Source: Lutimaribacter degradans (lineage in GTDB: Bacteria > Pseudomonadota > Alphaproteobacteria > Rhodobacterales > Rhodobacteraceae). Taken from it: 64,000 nt of DNA. The position numbers were made by a program, and so were the translations under genes. The notes under the pieces were generated by a model, which saw only the letters and a list, made by a program, of their open reading frames with translations, ran no database searches and was not told the origin of the DNA. Positions 1-9,751 of this stretch are shown here, one piece after another (the first letter of the stretch is position 1; each line of letters begins with the position of its first letter). Where the stretch lies: NCBI RefSeq assembly GCF_023703375.1, contig NZ_JAMQGO010000002.1, positions 1 to 64,000 of the forward strand, written 5' to 3'.

Positions 1-87
1 CGACGTGTGGCGACCCGATACGACAGATGCCCAAAGGTCTTCCTCTCCGCCATCGCACTCGCGGCGCTCGTCATTTATTGGCTATGA
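1..87 (+). CDS. IS5-family transposase, C-terminal fragment
   Basis: Partial coding sequence: only the last 28 residues are in the window. The residues TRYDR followed by a hydrophobic helix and IYWL match the conserved C-terminal tail of IS5-family transposases, which cut and paste the element using a DDE catalytic triad. The catalytic residues would lie upstream. Whether the gene is intact or depends on frameshifting cannot be judged from this fragment. Confidence 0.78.
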   Translation, partial: RRVATRYDRCPKVFLSAIALAALVIYWL

Positions 88-98
88 GTCCTGAGCCT
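1..98 (+). mobile_element. IS5-family insertion sequence, right end (truncated by window)
   Basis: From base 1 a frame is open for 28 codons and stops at TGA 85-87. It encodes the IS5-family transposase C-terminus (RRVATRYDRCPK, then a hydrophobic LSAIALAA stretch, ending IYWL). This TRYDR...FLSAIALAA ending is typical of IS5-family DDE transposases in Rhodobacterales. The bases just after the stop (about 86-98, GAGTCCTGAGCC) look like the terminal inverted repeat. The rest of the element lies left of the window, so its integrity and its other inverted repeat cannot be seen. The element ends about 37 bp from the stop codon of thyX. Confidence 0.8.
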
Positions 99-134
99 AA
101 CCGTTCCAAGACTTGTTCATCTGTCAACAAAGCT

Positions 135-1040
135 TTACCCTAAAACCCCCACGAACTCCCGCCATTCCCCCTTGGACATGCCGGAGTTTTCCTGCGTCAC
201 TTCTTCACCTTTCAACATCCGCCGTATACAATCAAGGGCTGTGGCGCTCAGCGTGGCGCCACCCATGCGGTAATCTTCGAAGGCCTTGTAGGCAAAGGGC
301 ACCCAGTCGGCCACCACGTTGCAGATCGCATCGGCATAGACGCGGATTTCGTATTGCGCGTGGGTGTCGGCGCGCAGGCGCAGGAAATGCAACAGGTTGT
401 GCAGGTCGACCTTCCAGTACCACTGGGTATAGATGTTCGCGGGCAGGTTCATGCGGGCCAGTTCGCGGGCAAGGCCCTGCTGGCCGTCTTGCGAAATCAT
501 TTCCTCGTAATGGTCATAGGCGCGCATCGCGTCGTCGCGCAGGTAACGCAAGACGCGCTCGGCCTCTTCCCCTTCCAGCGCCGCGCCACGTCCCTGGTTG
601 TTGACCACCGATTGCGCGGCCAGCGCCTCGGGCGCGGGGATATAGAACTCCCGATCCAGGATCGAATAGCGCGCGGAATACTCGTTCACATTGGCGGTGC
701 GGTGCCGGATCCATTGCCGCGCGACGAACACGGGCAATTTCACGTGCAGCTTGATCTCGCACATCTCGAACGGGGTCGAGTGCCAGTGCCGCATCAGGTA
801 GCGGATCAGCCCCTCGTCGTTCTGCACGCTTTTGGTGCCCTTGCCATAGCTTACCCGCGCGGCCTGGCAGATGGCGGCATCGTCGCCCATGTAATCGATC
901 ACCCGGACAAAGCCGTGATCCAGCACGGGGATCGCGGAATAAAGGTGCTTTTCCATGCCGGGCGCCACCGCGCGCAGCGTTGGCTGCGCGGCGCCGCGCA
1001 GTTCGTCGATTTCAGCCTGCTGTTCGGGCGAGAGCGTCAT
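135..1040 (-). CDS. thyX: FAD-dependent thymidylate synthase ThyX
   Basis: ThyX methylates dUMP to dTMP using methylene-tetrahydrofolate, with FAD/NADPH as reductant. It is the alternative to ThyA. The 301-residue product carries the ThyX motif at about residues 112-126 ([15 protein letters not shown]), which binds FAD and dUMP. I start at ATG 1038-1040 because AGAAAGGA lies just upstream. The open frame extends 41 codons further, but that extension is not protein-like. The gene ends about 37 bp from the IS5 remnant. Length and motif are normal for the family, and the identification is firm. Confidence 0.95.
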   Translation of the reverse strand: MTLSPEQQAEIDELRGAAQPTLRAVAPGMEKHLYSAIPVLDHGFVRVIDYMGDDAAICQAARVSYGKGTKSVQNDEGLIRYLMRHWHSTPFEMCEIKLHVKLPVFVARQWIRHRTANVNEYSARYSILDREFYIPAPEALAAQSVVNNQGRGAALEGEEAERVLRYLRDDAMRAYDHYEEMISQDGQQGLARELARMNLPANIYTQWYWKVDLHNLLHFLRLRADTHAQYEIRVYADAICNVVADWVPFAYKAFEDYRMGGATLSATALDCIRRMLKGEEVTQENSGMSKGEWREFVGVLG

Positions 1041-1076
1041 GGCGCATCCTTTCTGTTCCGGGCGAGTCGCCGCACC

Positions 1077-1106
1077 ACTATATCTTGCGGAGAGGGCGGC
1101 AAAAAC
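1077..1106 (-). promoter_or_regulatory. Candidate thyX promoter
   Basis: On the minus strand there is a TATAGT -10-like hexamer (plus positions 1077-1082) with a T-rich -35-like segment (TTTTTG/TTTTGC) 16-17 bp upstream, about 37 bp before the thyX start. The -10 matches the sigma-70 consensus well and the -35 only loosely. This is inference from the consensus alone. Confidence 0.3.
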
Positions 1107-1424
1107 GGCTATATTCGGCAGCTTGCGGAGGAAATGCGCTTTTTGACGCCCCCCTTGCCGCAAAGGGCATGATCAAGGTGGTCATGCCAGCGGCGCGGGC
1201 GCGGCTGCCCGGTGCCCCCGCCACGCCAGCGCGCGCACGCCCCGACCGGGTTGCGCCGCGCCGGTATTTCCGATTACCTGAGCTTGTTCACCACGGCACC
1301 GGGCAACCGGCGGAACGATGCGGTTTTTGCCCCGCGACATCACGTTTTCGAAAGCCGGTCATGCGGGGCGTCAAGCCGCTTGCCGGCCTGACCGAACAGA
1401 GAAGCAACCGGGCTGTCCGCCGCT
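1107..1424. other. Intergenic region without a recognisable gene
   Basis: The thyX to gloA gap runs from 1041 to 1499. Apart from the two candidate promoters at its ends it holds no coding frame with plausible composition or ribosome binding site, no tRNA, and no clear terminator or riboswitch fold. The middle is GC-rich with many CGC repeats. I see nothing annotatable in it. Confidence 0.5.
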
Positions 1425-1451
1425 TTGCAACCCGCGCGACCGCGCTATCAT
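1425..1451 (+). promoter_or_regulatory. Candidate gloA promoter
   Basis: TTGCAA (1425-1430) and TATCAT (1446-1451) are separated by 15 bp and lie about 50 bp before the GTG start of the glyoxalase gene. Both hexamers resemble sigma-70 elements, although the spacer is short. Confidence 0.35.
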
Positions 1452-1499
1452 CGGGCACCGAGTCGACATACCAATTCACCAGACACGAGGGAGAAAAAA

Positions 1500-1928
1500 G
1501 TGACCCTGAAATACCTGCACACCATGGTGCGCGTGAAGGACCTGGAAAAAAGCATGGCGTTCTACGAGCTGCTGGGCCTCAAGAAGACGCGTCAATACGA
1601 CAGCGAGGAAGGCCAGTTCAGCCTTGTTTTCATGGCCCCCGAGGGCCAAGAGGAATGCCCGATAGAACTGACCTACAACTGGGATGGCGACGATGGCCTG
1701 CCATCCGACAGCCGGCATTTCGGGCATATCGCCTATGCGGTCGATAATATCTACGAGATGTGCCAGCACCTGCTGGATAACGGCGTGACGATCAACCGCC
1801 CGCCGCGCGACGGGCGCATGGCCTTCGTGCGCAGCCCCGACAATATCTCGATCGAGCTGTTGCAGATGGGCGACCCGCTGGCCCCGGCCGAACCCTGGGC
1901 AAGCATGGAAAACACCGGCCACTGGTAA
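1500..1928 (+). CDS. gloA: Lactoylglutathione lyase (glyoxalase I)
   Basis: Glyoxalase I isomerises the methylglyoxal-glutathione hemithioacetal to S-lactoylglutathione in the cytosol, the first step of methylglyoxal detoxification. The 142-residue protein is a two-half VOC fold. The four expected metal ligands are visible: His near residue 7 (KYLHTMVRV), Glu in PIELTYNW, His in HFGHIAYAV and Glu in ISIELLQ. The start is GTG at 1500, preceded by GAGGGAGAAAA; the open frame upstream has no better start. It appears monocistronic, facing away from thyX. Confidence 0.92.
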   Translation: MTLKYLHTMVRVKDLEKSMAFYELLGLKKTRQYDSEEGQFSLVFMAPEGQEECPIELTYNWDGDDGLPSDSRHFGHIAYAVDNIYEMCQHLLDNGVTINRPPRDGRMAFVRSPDNISIELLQMGDPLAPAEPWASMENTGHW

Positions 1929-2033
1929 ACAACGGCCCCGTGGATGACCGCCGGTAAAACCGGGTCACGGTCATTCGCCGGCGCAGATCTGGATCGGGCG
2001 GGCCCTGGTACGGCCCGCCCACCCCGCGACCAG

Positions 2034-2531
2034 TCAGTAGATATAACGGATCTGATCGCTCCAATAGCGTTCGACGCGGCGCAGGGAATGGGTGATCTCG
2101 TCAATGCCGTCGGTGCCCAGAACGCCGTGCTCTTGCAAGCCGTCGGCATGACGGGCGAACAGGCCGCTCACGACATCGCGGATATTTCGCCCCTTCTGCG
2201 TCAGCCGCACCCGGACAGCGCGGCGGTCGATCTCGCACCGCTGGTGGTGCATATAGCCCATTTCCACCAGTTTTTTCAGGTTGTAGCTGACATTGCTGCC
2301 TTGGTAATATCCGCGGCTTTTCAATTCGCCCGCCGTTACCTCGTTATCGCCGATATTGAACAGCAACAGGGCCTGGACCGCGTTGATATCGAGGATACCC
2401 AGCCGCTCGAACTCATCCTTGATGACATCGATCAGCAAGCGATGCAGCCGCTCGACCAGTGCGAGCGCCTCGAGATAGCCGGTCATAAACCCCTGCTGCC
2501 CAGGCGTGGGCAATCTGCTGTGCATGCTCAT
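2034..2531 (-). CDS. ldtR: MarR-family winged-helix regulator, LdtR-like
   Basis: DNA-binding regulator of 165 residues. The central segment (EVTAGELKSRGYYQGSNVSYNLKKL) is a winged-helix recognition region, followed by the wing (CEIDRRAVRVRLT). The segment VQALLLFNIGD...SNVSYNLKKLVEMG resembles LdtR regulators of alphaproteobacteria, which control L,D-transpeptidase and stress genes in Rhizobiales. Its role here is not shown by the sequence. I start at ATG 2529-2531, with GGAGA about 10 bp upstream. An alternative ATG lies two codons later. It is downstream of the XRE regulator and sdhE genes on the same strand. Confidence 0.8.
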   Translation of the reverse strand: MSMHSRLPTPGQQGFMTGYLEALALVERLHRLLIDVIKDEFERLGILDINAVQALLLFNIGDNEVTAGELKSRGYYQGSNVSYNLKKLVEMGYMHHQRCEIDRRAVRVRLTQKGRNIRDVVSGLFARHADGLQEHGVLGTDGIDEITHSLRRVERYWSDQIRYIY

Positions 2532-2627
2532 CTGTCCGTGTCTCCGTGCGTGACTGCTCGGATAGGGACACTGGCGCACAAAGGCGAATAATCGGTTAAA
2601 CGCCGAAAACGGGTCGTGAAATGCGAT

Positions 2628-2891
2628 CTATTCCGCGTTGCCGATGGTGTCGCGAATATCGCCGATCAGGGCGCTGAACCGGCCGGGCGGGGCCGCCTGG
2701 CCCGAGACCCATTGATAAAGATCCTGATCGTTTTCCGACAACAGCGACTCATAGACATCGAGCTCCGCCTCGGGAAGCGCGTCAAGACGCGCCTGCGAAT
2801 AGCGGATAAGGATCATGTCCATTTCCTTGATGCCACGCCGCATCGAGCGCATGCGTAGCCGTTTCAGACGTATGTCGCGCGGTTCGATCAT
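2628..2891 (-). CDS. sdhE: Succinate dehydrogenase flavinylation factor SdhE
   Basis: Small protein (87 residues) of the SdhE/Sdh5 family, which helps attach FAD covalently to succinate dehydrogenase subunit A. The diagnostic RGxxE motif is present as RRGIKEMD at residues 18-25, followed by the acidic, Trp-containing C-terminal half (ELDVYESLLSENDQDLYQW). The length is typical. It begins 6 bp after the stop of the XRE regulator gene, so the two are probably co-transcribed. The sdh genes themselves are not in the window. Confidence 0.88.
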   Translation of the reverse strand: MIEPRDIRLKRLRMRSMRRGIKEMDMILIRYSQARLDALPEAELDVYESLLSENDQDLYQWVSGQAAPPGRFSALIGDIRDTIGNAE

Positions 2892-2897
2892 GCCACC

Positions 2898-3296
2898 TCA
2901 GGTGCCGGATTTCAGCGTCAGGCGCAACTTCTTTTCCAACCGGCCCAGGCGGTCGGCCGAGGCACCGATCTGCGCCTTGAGGTCACGAATCTCGACCAGA
3001 AGATCATTGATGGCGGGGGGAATCGCTTCTTCGTCCTCGGGCGCGGCAATGCCGTTGCCCTCGCCGGTCAACAGCCACATGATCGAAACGTTCAGGATGC
3101 CCGCCATCATCGACAGACGGTTGGCGCGTGGCTCGCTCAGGTCGTTTTCCCAACCGCTCAACGTGGTCAACTTGACGCCAAGCCGCTTGGCCAGTTGTTT
3201 CTGCGTCATGCCCGCCGCTTCGCGGGCCGCGGCCAACCTGTCACCGAAAGTGGCCGCTTCGGGGCCATACCAGTCGTTCGAGCCGGTGTTTTCCAT
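2898..3296 (-). CDS. XRE-family helix-turn-helix regulator with C-terminal coiled coil
   Basis: 132 residues. Positions about 17-75 form an HTH_3/XRE domain (FGDRLAAAREAAGMTQKQLA...LSGWENDLSEPRANRLSMMAGIL). The C-terminal third (INDLLVEIRDLKAQIG...LGRLEKKLRL) has heptad-like leucines and could dimerise. The start at ATG 3294-3296 has AGAGGAA upstream. It is divergent from the aminotransferase gene across about 80 bp and probably co-transcribed with sdhE. Its target is unknown; autoregulation or control of sdhE would be the simplest guess. Confidence 0.8.
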   Translation of the reverse strand: MENTGSNDWYGPEAATFGDRLAAAREAAGMTQKQLAKRLGVKLTTLSGWENDLSEPRANRLSMMAGILNVSIMWLLTGEGNGIAAPEDEEAIPPAINDLLVEIRDLKAQIGASADRLGRLEKKLRLTLKSGT

Positions 3297-3377
3297 GTGT
3301 CGTGTTCCTCTGATGACGCTTGATCGCTTTTGAGGCCAAGCCTAAGACAACGCAACAGCGATTAAAACCTGGGGTGA

Positions 3378-4583
<1,206 letters not shown>

Positions 4584-4614
4584 GCCCACAAAGCAGGCGA
4601 GCACAGAGACACAT

Positions 4615-5034
4615 ATGGCAGGCGAACTTCCCCCGTATTACTTTCGCGTCCGTGACAACGGGGCGTTCGTGTTCCGTGTTGACACCGAGAACCGCCAAAG
4701 GCGGATCGAGATGGATCAGATCGCTGTCGTCAACATCAACAACGGCCAGATCAAGCCGCATGGCGACCGCCCGCTGTCGGAAGAAGATCTGGCCGCGATC
4801 CGCGACTGGATGGCCCAGCGCGTGCGGGTGCTGGCGGAACGCGATATCGACGATATCCATCGCACCGTCGATCACCTGAACCAGACCACGCATTGGGCGC
4901 AATCACGCGCCACCGAAGAGCAGCTTGAGCTGGTGACGGACACGTTGCTTTTGGCCATGCACGATCTGCGCACGGTGCTGGTGCGCAAGAAGGCCGACAG
5001 GATGCTCGCCCAACGTGGCCTCAAGGAGGAGTGA
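4615..5034 (+). CDS. Conserved hypothetical protein
   Basis: 139 residues, no family recognised. The N-terminal half is predicted beta-rich (YYFRVRDNGAFVFRVDTENRQRRIEMDQIAVVNI). The C-terminal half is helical and charged (EEQLELVTDTLLLAMHDLRTVLVRKKADRML). There is no signal peptide or membrane segment, so it should be cytosolic. The start at ATG 4615 follows GAGCACAGAGAC and lies 31 bp after the aminotransferase stop, so co-transcription is plausible. Codon use resembles its neighbours. I believe it is conserved in Rhodobacterales but know no function. Confidence 0.7.
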   Translation: MAGELPPYYFRVRDNGAFVFRVDTENRQRRIEMDQIAVVNINNGQIKPHGDRPLSEEDLAAIRDWMAQRVRVLAERDIDDIHRTVDHLNQTTHWAQSRATEEQLELVTDTLLLAMHDLRTVLVRKKADRMLAQRGLKEE

Positions 5035-5076
5035 GCTCGCTGGTCGCCGCCAGGCCAGCCCGGCGGAAACTGGCGA

Positions 5077-6444
5077 TCACGCCGCTTGCGCGGCTGACAA
5101 GCGCGGCAGGCTGATCCGCCAGAACCGCCACATCATGAACACGCCGGCCAGCGCCAGCCCGATCGCCAGGCCCAGCCAGACGCCGACACCGCCAAGGCCA
5201 AGCGGAAACCCAAGGACATAGCTGAACGGCACGCCCACCGCCCAATAGCTGAACGCCGCGATGACCATCGGCACGCGCGTATCCTGCACCCCGCGCAACA
5301 GCCCCAGCGCCATGACCTGTGCCGCGTCCACCAGCTGAAACAGCGCCGCGGCCGCCAACAGCCCCACGCCGATGACGATCACCGCGCCGCGCTCGGGGTC
5401 GTCGGGCGACAAGAACAGGGCCATCAGGGGCTCTGGCGCCAACACGAACAAGACAACTGTCAATGTCACCATCACTGCGGACACCGCGATGATAACCTTC
5501 CCCCCGCGCCGAAGCCCCGGCAGATCCCCCCGCCCCAGTGCCCGGCCCGCGCGGACAGTGGCGGCATTGGACAGGCCCAGGTGCACCATGAACATGGCCG
5601 ATGTGATCTGCAGCGCGATACCATGCGCGGCCAGCGGCAAGGTGCCCAGCCAGCCCATCATAAGCGACGAGGCGCCGAACAGCCCCACCTCGGCCAGGTT
5701 GGTGATGCCGATGGGCCAGCCCAGTCGAAAGACAGCGCCGAACGCCTCCCAATCGGGGCGCCACAGGCGCTGGAACAGCGCGTGTTCCGGCGTGACCAGC
5801 GCGGCATAGACGATCAGCGCCAGCGCCGATACGCCCTGCACCGCAAGCGATGCGATGGCCGCACCGCGTATGCCCAGCTCGGGCGCGCCCCAATTGCCAA
5901 AGATCAACGCGTAATTGACCAGTATGTTCACACCCACCGCCGCCACGGTCACCCACAAGACAACCTGCGCGCGCTCCAGCGCCGACAGGTAGGATTTCAG
6001 CACCATCACCACAAGCGCCGGAAAGATGGCCCAACCGGCGATCCGCAGGTAATCCTGCGCGCCCTGCGCCACGGCGGGTTGCTGGCCGGCCAGGTCCAGC
6101 AAAGGCGCCGACCACCAGAAAACCGGCATCGCCGCCGCGCCGAACAGCATCGACAGCCATTGCGCCATGCGTGTAACCCGGCGCACCTCGGTGATGCGGC
6201 CCGCACTTTCGGCCTCGGCCACCATGGGCATGACCGCCCAGGCAAAGCCCGAGCCCATGATGAACAGCACGAAAAACAACATACCGCCCAGCACTTGCTG
6301 GGCCAGCACCTCGACATCATACCAACCCAGCATGATCGCATCGGTCAACGTCACGGCAAACTGCGCCAGGTGGCTGCCGATCAGGGGCAGGCCCAGCACC
6401 ATGATGGCGCGCATGTGCTGCATATGGCTTTGTTCAGGCTGCAT
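5077..6444 (-). CDS. MATE-family multidrug/Na+ efflux transporter (NorM-like)
   Basis: 455-residue integral inner-membrane protein with about 12 hydrophobic segments in two homologous halves, the normal MATE size. MATE-type signatures are visible in the first half (PLIGSHLAQFAVTLTDAIMLG, then AWAVMPMVAEAESAGR) and in the second (GLSNAATVRAGRALGRGD). Family members export cationic drugs or metabolites by Na+ or H+ antiport. The substrate cannot be inferred. It converges with the hypothetical gene ending at 5034. Confidence 0.9.
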   Translation of the reverse strand: MQPEQSHMQHMRAIMVLGLPLIGSHLAQFAVTLTDAIMLGWYDVEVLAQQVLGGMLFFVLFIMGSGFAWAVMPMVAEAESAGRITEVRRVTRMAQWLSMLFGAAAMPVFWWSAPLLDLAGQQPAVAQGAQDYLRIAGWAIFPALVVMVLKSYLSALERAQVVLWVTVAAVGVNILVNYALIFGNWGAPELGIRGAAIASLAVQGVSALALIVYAALVTPEHALFQRLWRPDWEAFGAVFRLGWPIGITNLAEVGLFGASSLMMGWLGTLPLAAHGIALQITSAMFMVHLGLSNAATVRAGRALGRGDLPGLRRGGKVIIAVSAVMVTLTVVLFVLAPEPLMALFLSPDDPERGAVIVIGVGLLAAAALFQLVDAAQVMALGLLRGVQDTRVPMVIAAFSYWAVGVPFSYVLGFPLGLGGVGVWLGLAIGLALAGVFMMWRFWRISLPRLSAAQAA

Positions 6445-6558
6445 GCCATCCGATTACCCCCGCACCCTGCCCTGCACAAGCGCAACAATCGCCGCTTGAT
6501 CGCACCCCGCTTTCACGCAACAGTCGGCATGGGCAGGCAACCGCGCAGGAGGCACCGG

Positions 6559-7023
6559 GTGGCGCGAAATTTTGCACCGAAAACCGCGCTGTCGCACCAG
6601 GTAGGCGTGCACACGCAATACGCCGCCTTGTGCTATCGCTTGCGCAAGGACAAGCCGCAGTTCCTGCTGGTCACCTCGCGCGGAACGGGGCGGTGGATAC
6701 TGCCCAAGGGCTGGCCGATGAAGGGCAAGTCACCGGCCAAGACCGCCCTGCGCGAGGCATGGGAAGAGGCCGGCGTGCGTGGTCGCGCGGGCAAGGATCC
6801 GATCGGGGTGTATTCCTATCGCAAGGTCGTGGGGCGCGGGCGGGTATTGCCCTGCGTTGCGTTGATATTTCCGGTCGAGGTCAAATCGCTTGATTCCGAT
6901 TTCCCCGAGGCAAAGCAACGCCGCCGCAAGTGGTTTGGCCGCAAGAAGGCCATCGCCCGCGTGACCGAGCCCGACCTGGCCGCCCTGCTTCGCGATTTCG
7001 ACCCGCAGGGCTGGCGGCGATAG
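6559..7023 (+). CDS. Nudix hydrolase (DIPP-like)
   Basis: 154-residue Nudix hydrolase that cleaves nucleoside diphosphate-X or diphosphoinositol-type substrates. The Nudix box spans residues 51-73 (GWPMKGKSPAKTALREAWEEAGV). The REAWEEAG core is intact, but the first conserved Glu (G-x5-E) is Lys. I chose the GTG at 6559-6561 because a strong AGGAGG sits 7 bp upstream (about 6546-6551). An ATG ten codons upstream (6529) has no Shine-Dalgarno. Function beyond the family is not determinable. Confidence 0.87.
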   Translation: MARNFAPKTALSHQVGVHTQYAALCYRLRKDKPQFLLVTSRGTGRWILPKGWPMKGKSPAKTALREAWEEAGVRGRAGKDPIGVYSYRKVVGRGRVLPCVALIFPVEVKSLDSDFPEAKQRRRKWFGRKKAIARVTEPDLAALLRDFDPQGWRR

Positions 7024-7080
7024 CTTGATCTTGCAGGCACCGATGTTATGTAAACTGTCGAACTTGCAGAGGTCTCGTTC

Positions 7081-7521
7081 ATGATTCAATTCACGCTCAA
7101 ATGCGATGAAGGCCACCGCTTCGAAAGCTGGTTCCAATCCGCCGATGCCTTCGACAAGCTCAAAGGCGCCGGCTTGGTGTCTTGTGCTGTTTGCGGATCT
7201 GACCGGGTTGAAAAGGCGCTGATGGCGCCTGCCGTGCGCACCACCGACAAGCCCGTGCCAGCGCCCGGGGCCTCGCCCACGCCGCTGTCGGCACCGGCCA
7301 GCCCGGCCGAACAGGCCATGGCCGACCTGCGCCGCAAGATCGAGCAGAACAGCGATTACGTGGGTATGAAATTCGCACAAGAGGCGCGCGCCATCCACGA
7401 AGGCACCGCACCCGAGCGTGCAATATATGGCGAGGCGCGCCCGGACGAGGCGAAGAAACTGATCGAAGACGGCGTGCCCGTCGCGCCACTGCCCTTCATT
7501 CCCGGGCGCAAATCGAACTAG
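7081..7521 (+). CDS. DUF1178 family protein with N-terminal zinc ribbon
   Basis: 146 residues. The start matches the DUF1178 family (IQFTLKCDEGHRFESWFQS). A likely zinc site is formed by Cys8, His12, Cys35 and Cys38. It is followed by a Pro/Ala-rich linker (about residues 55-75) and a helical C-terminus with DEAKKLIEDGVPVAPLPFIP, also a DUF1178 hallmark. Soluble, function unknown. It lies 57 bp after the Nudix gene and probably shares its transcript. Confidence 0.85.
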   Translation: MIQFTLKCDEGHRFESWFQSADAFDKLKGAGLVSCAVCGSDRVEKALMAPAVRTTDKPVPAPGASPTPLSAPASPAEQAMADLRRKIEQNSDYVGMKFAQEARAIHEGTAPERAIYGEARPDEAKKLIEDGVPVAPLPFIPGRKSN

Positions 7522-7563
7522 CCTGGGCACAGACGCCCCGGCCCCGATGCAGGAGAAACGCCC

Positions 7564-8211
7564 ATGCACATGGTCATCACCGGCGCCAGCCGCGGTATCG
7601 GCCAAGGCCTGATGCAGGGCTACACCGCGCGGGGCGACAACGTCACTGGCACCTCGCGCAGCGGCGATGGCGGGCTGATCCGGCTGGATGTTACGCGCCC
7701 CGACGATATCCGCGCCCTGGGTACGGCGCTTGATGCGCAACCCGTCGACCTGCTGGTGTGCAACGCCGGGATATACCCCGACAAGGGCCAGAACCTTGCC
7801 GATGGCTATCCGCCCGAGATGTGGGCGGAAACCTTTGCCGTGAATGTCACGGGCGTGTTCCTGACGGTGCAAGAGCTGCTGCCCAACCTGCAGATGGCCG
7901 CGCGGCCGCGCATTGCCATCATCTCTTCGCAGATGGCCAGCGATGCCCGTGCGCCGGGCGGCAGCTATATCTACCGCGCGTCAAAGGCTGCTGCGCTGAA
8001 CCTGGGCCGCAACCTGTCTGCCGACCTTGCACATCTGGGCGTCGCCGTGGGTATTTACCATCCCGGCTGGGTGCAGACAGACATGGGCGGCCTCACGGCC
8101 GAGATCACGGCAGAGGCGGCGGCGGCCGGGCTCATGCAACGGTTTGACGAACTGGACATGGCCACCACCGGCTGCTTTCGCACCTGGGACGGGCGGGACC
8201 ACCCGTATTGA
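7564..8211 (+). CDS. SDR-family NAD(P)-dependent oxidoreductase
   Basis: 215-residue short-chain dehydrogenase. The nucleotide-binding loop is TGASRGIGQG near residues 5-14, the NNAG-like element is CNAGIY, and the active-site Tyr/Lys pair is in YRASKAA with an upstream SSQMAS serine. A GWVQTDMGG loop follows. Substrate unknown. The gene has AGGAGA before its start and overlaps the next gene by 4 nt (TTGA), indicating translational coupling. Confidence 0.88.
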   Translation: MHMVITGASRGIGQGLMQGYTARGDNVTGTSRSGDGGLIRLDVTRPDDIRALGTALDAQPVDLLVCNAGIYPDKGQNLADGYPPEMWAETFAVNVTGVFLTVQELLPNLQMAARPRIAIISSQMASDARAPGGSYIYRASKAAALNLGRNLSADLAHLGVAVGIYHPGWVQTDMGGLTAEITAEAAAAGLMQRFDELDMATTGCFRTWDGRDHPY

Positions 8212-8660
8212 CCGCCCTGCCCGACCGCCCCGAGGATATCCCCCGCGCTTTCGCCGATGCCTGGATGGCGCGCGATGCGCGCGCGCTGGCCGCGCTGTTT
8301 ACCAAGGATGCGGAATTCGTGAATGTCGTGGGCGTGTGGTGGCACGACCGCGCGGATATCGAACGCGCACATGATTACGCCCTGCGCAGTTTCTTTGCCG
8401 AAACCACGCTGAAACCGGGCGTTGTGAGGGTGAAACGGTTGGGCGAGGCGGTGGCGGTGGTGCAATGCCGTTTTACCCTGACGGGCCAACGCCTGCCCGA
8501 TGGCCGCGTTGCCGGCCCGCGCCGCACGATCCTGAGTTTCGTGGCACAGCGGCGCGACGCGGGCTGGCAGGTGGCCGCCGCCCAGAATACCGATATTGTC
8601 GAAGGCGCCGAGACACTGGCCAATACCGGCCCCCTGCGCCCTATCGATTATCGAAAATAG
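8208..8660 (+). CDS. SnoaL-like/DUF4440 family protein (SgcJ/EcaC type)
   Basis: 150-residue protein of the NTF2-like superfamily (cone-shaped alpha+beta barrel). The pattern AFADAWMARDARALAALFTKDAEFVNVVGVWWHDRADI followed by GQRLPDGRV and QRRDAGWQVAAAQNTDIVE is typical of the SgcJ/EcaC group. The start is TTG at 8208, overlapping the SDR stop, and no ATG exists near it. Members are usually small-molecule isomerases or of unknown role; its coupling to the SDR suggests a shared substrate (inference). Confidence 0.82.
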   Translation: MTALPDRPEDIPRAFADAWMARDARALAALFTKDAEFVNVVGVWWHDRADIERAHDYALRSFFAETTLKPGVVRVKRLGEAVAVVQCRFTLTGQRLPDGRVAGPRRTILSFVAQRRDAGWQVAAAQNTDIVEGAETLANTGPLRPIDYRK

Positions 8661-8666
8661 CGCGGT

Positions 8667-9677
8667 TCAGCCGTCACTTACCCCCGCCTCGGCGAATGTG
8701 GCCATGCCCGAATGGCACGCCACCGCACCCTGTACCACGCCAATGGCCAGCGCCGCGCCCGACCCCTCGCCCAGACGCAGCCCCAACTGCAAGAGCGGCT
8801 CTTTGCCTAGATGCTCCAGCAAGCGGGCGTGACCCGGCTCTACGCTGACGTGACCGGCCAGACAGTGATCCAGCGCAGCGGGGTGCTCGGCCACAAGACA
8901 GGCGGCGGCAGCCGTGCAGATGAACCCGTCGAGGATCACCGGGATACGCAGAACCCGCGCCCGGGCGATGGCCCCTGCCATTGCCGCAAGTTCGCGCCCG
9001 CCTAGACAGCGCAGCACCTCAAGCCCCGTGACGCCGGAATGTTTAGCCGCGCCCGCCGTGACCACCTCGGCTTTCAGCGCAAGCCCGGCGTCGTCCACGC
9101 CGGTGCCGCGCCCGACCCAATCGGCAGCCTCCCCCCCGTAAAGGGCAAGCGCCACGGCAGCGGCGGATGTGGTGTTGCCAATGCCCATCTCGCCCGTCAC
9201 CAGCAGGTCGGCCTCGGGGGCGACGGCGTTCCAGCCCGCTTGCAGCGCACGCAGGAACTCACCTTCGTCCATCGCGGGGGCAAGGGTGAAATCTGCGGTG
9301 GGTGTGTCCAGTTCCAGCGCGTGCACATCCATCCTCGCGCCGAATTGCTTTGCCAGTTGGTTGATCGCGGCGCCGCCGGCCTGGAAATTCAGCACCATCT
9401 GGGCTGTCACTTCGGCCGGAAAGGCGCTGACCCCCCGCGCGGTGACGCCATGGTTTCCTGCAAAAACAACCACTTGCGGATGGTTGGCGCGGGGCCGGTC
9501 CGTGCCCTGCCAACCGCCCATCCAGATCGCCAGATCCTCTAACCGGCCCAACGCGCCGGGCGGCTTGGTCAACTGCTCGTTGCGGTTGCGCGCAGCATCA
9601 AGGGCAGAGGCGTCGGCGACCGGCGCAGCGGCCAGGCGCGCGCGCAGGTCTTGCAGGTGGGCAATCGTGTCAGGCAT
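8667..9677 (-). CDS. cobT: Nicotinate-nucleotide:dimethylbenzimidazole phosphoribosyltransferase
   Basis: CobT makes alpha-ribazole phosphate from nicotinate mononucleotide and 5,6-dimethylbenzimidazole for the lower ligand of cobalamin. The 336-residue length is normal. Family signatures: [40 protein letters not shown], and the C-terminal [14 protein letters not shown] with the catalytic Glu. I start at ATG 9675-9677 ([14 protein letters not shown]); the 28-codon upstream extension is not conserved-looking. It is divergent from cobS across about 75 bp. Confidence 0.95.
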   Translation of the reverse strand: MPDTIAHLQDLRARLAAAPVADASALDAARNRNEQLTKPPGALGRLEDLAIWMGGWQGTDRPRANHPQVVVFAGNHGVTARGVSAFPAEVTAQMVLNFQAGGAAINQLAKQFGARMDVHALELDTPTADFTLAPAMDEGEFLRALQAGWNAVAPEADLLVTGEMGIGNTTSAAAVALALYGGEAADWVGRGTGVDDAGLALKAEVVTAGAAKHSGVTGLEVLRCLGGRELAAMAGAIARARVLRIPVILDGFICTAAAACLVAEHPAALDHCLAGHVSVEPGHARLLEHLGKEPLLQLGLRLGEGSGAALAIGVVQGAVACHSGMATFAEAGVSDG

Positions 9678-9751
9678 CGGAACTCTCGTTGATTGGCGTT
9701 GTCTCTCCGTGTTTAACCGACGGTAGCCTGACGACAAGGAGCGTTCTGACA

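Noticed and set aside
9678..9751. Cobalamin riboswitch between cobT and cobS
   Set aside because: The gap is only 74 bp and lacks the B12-box sequence; too short for the aptamer on either strand.
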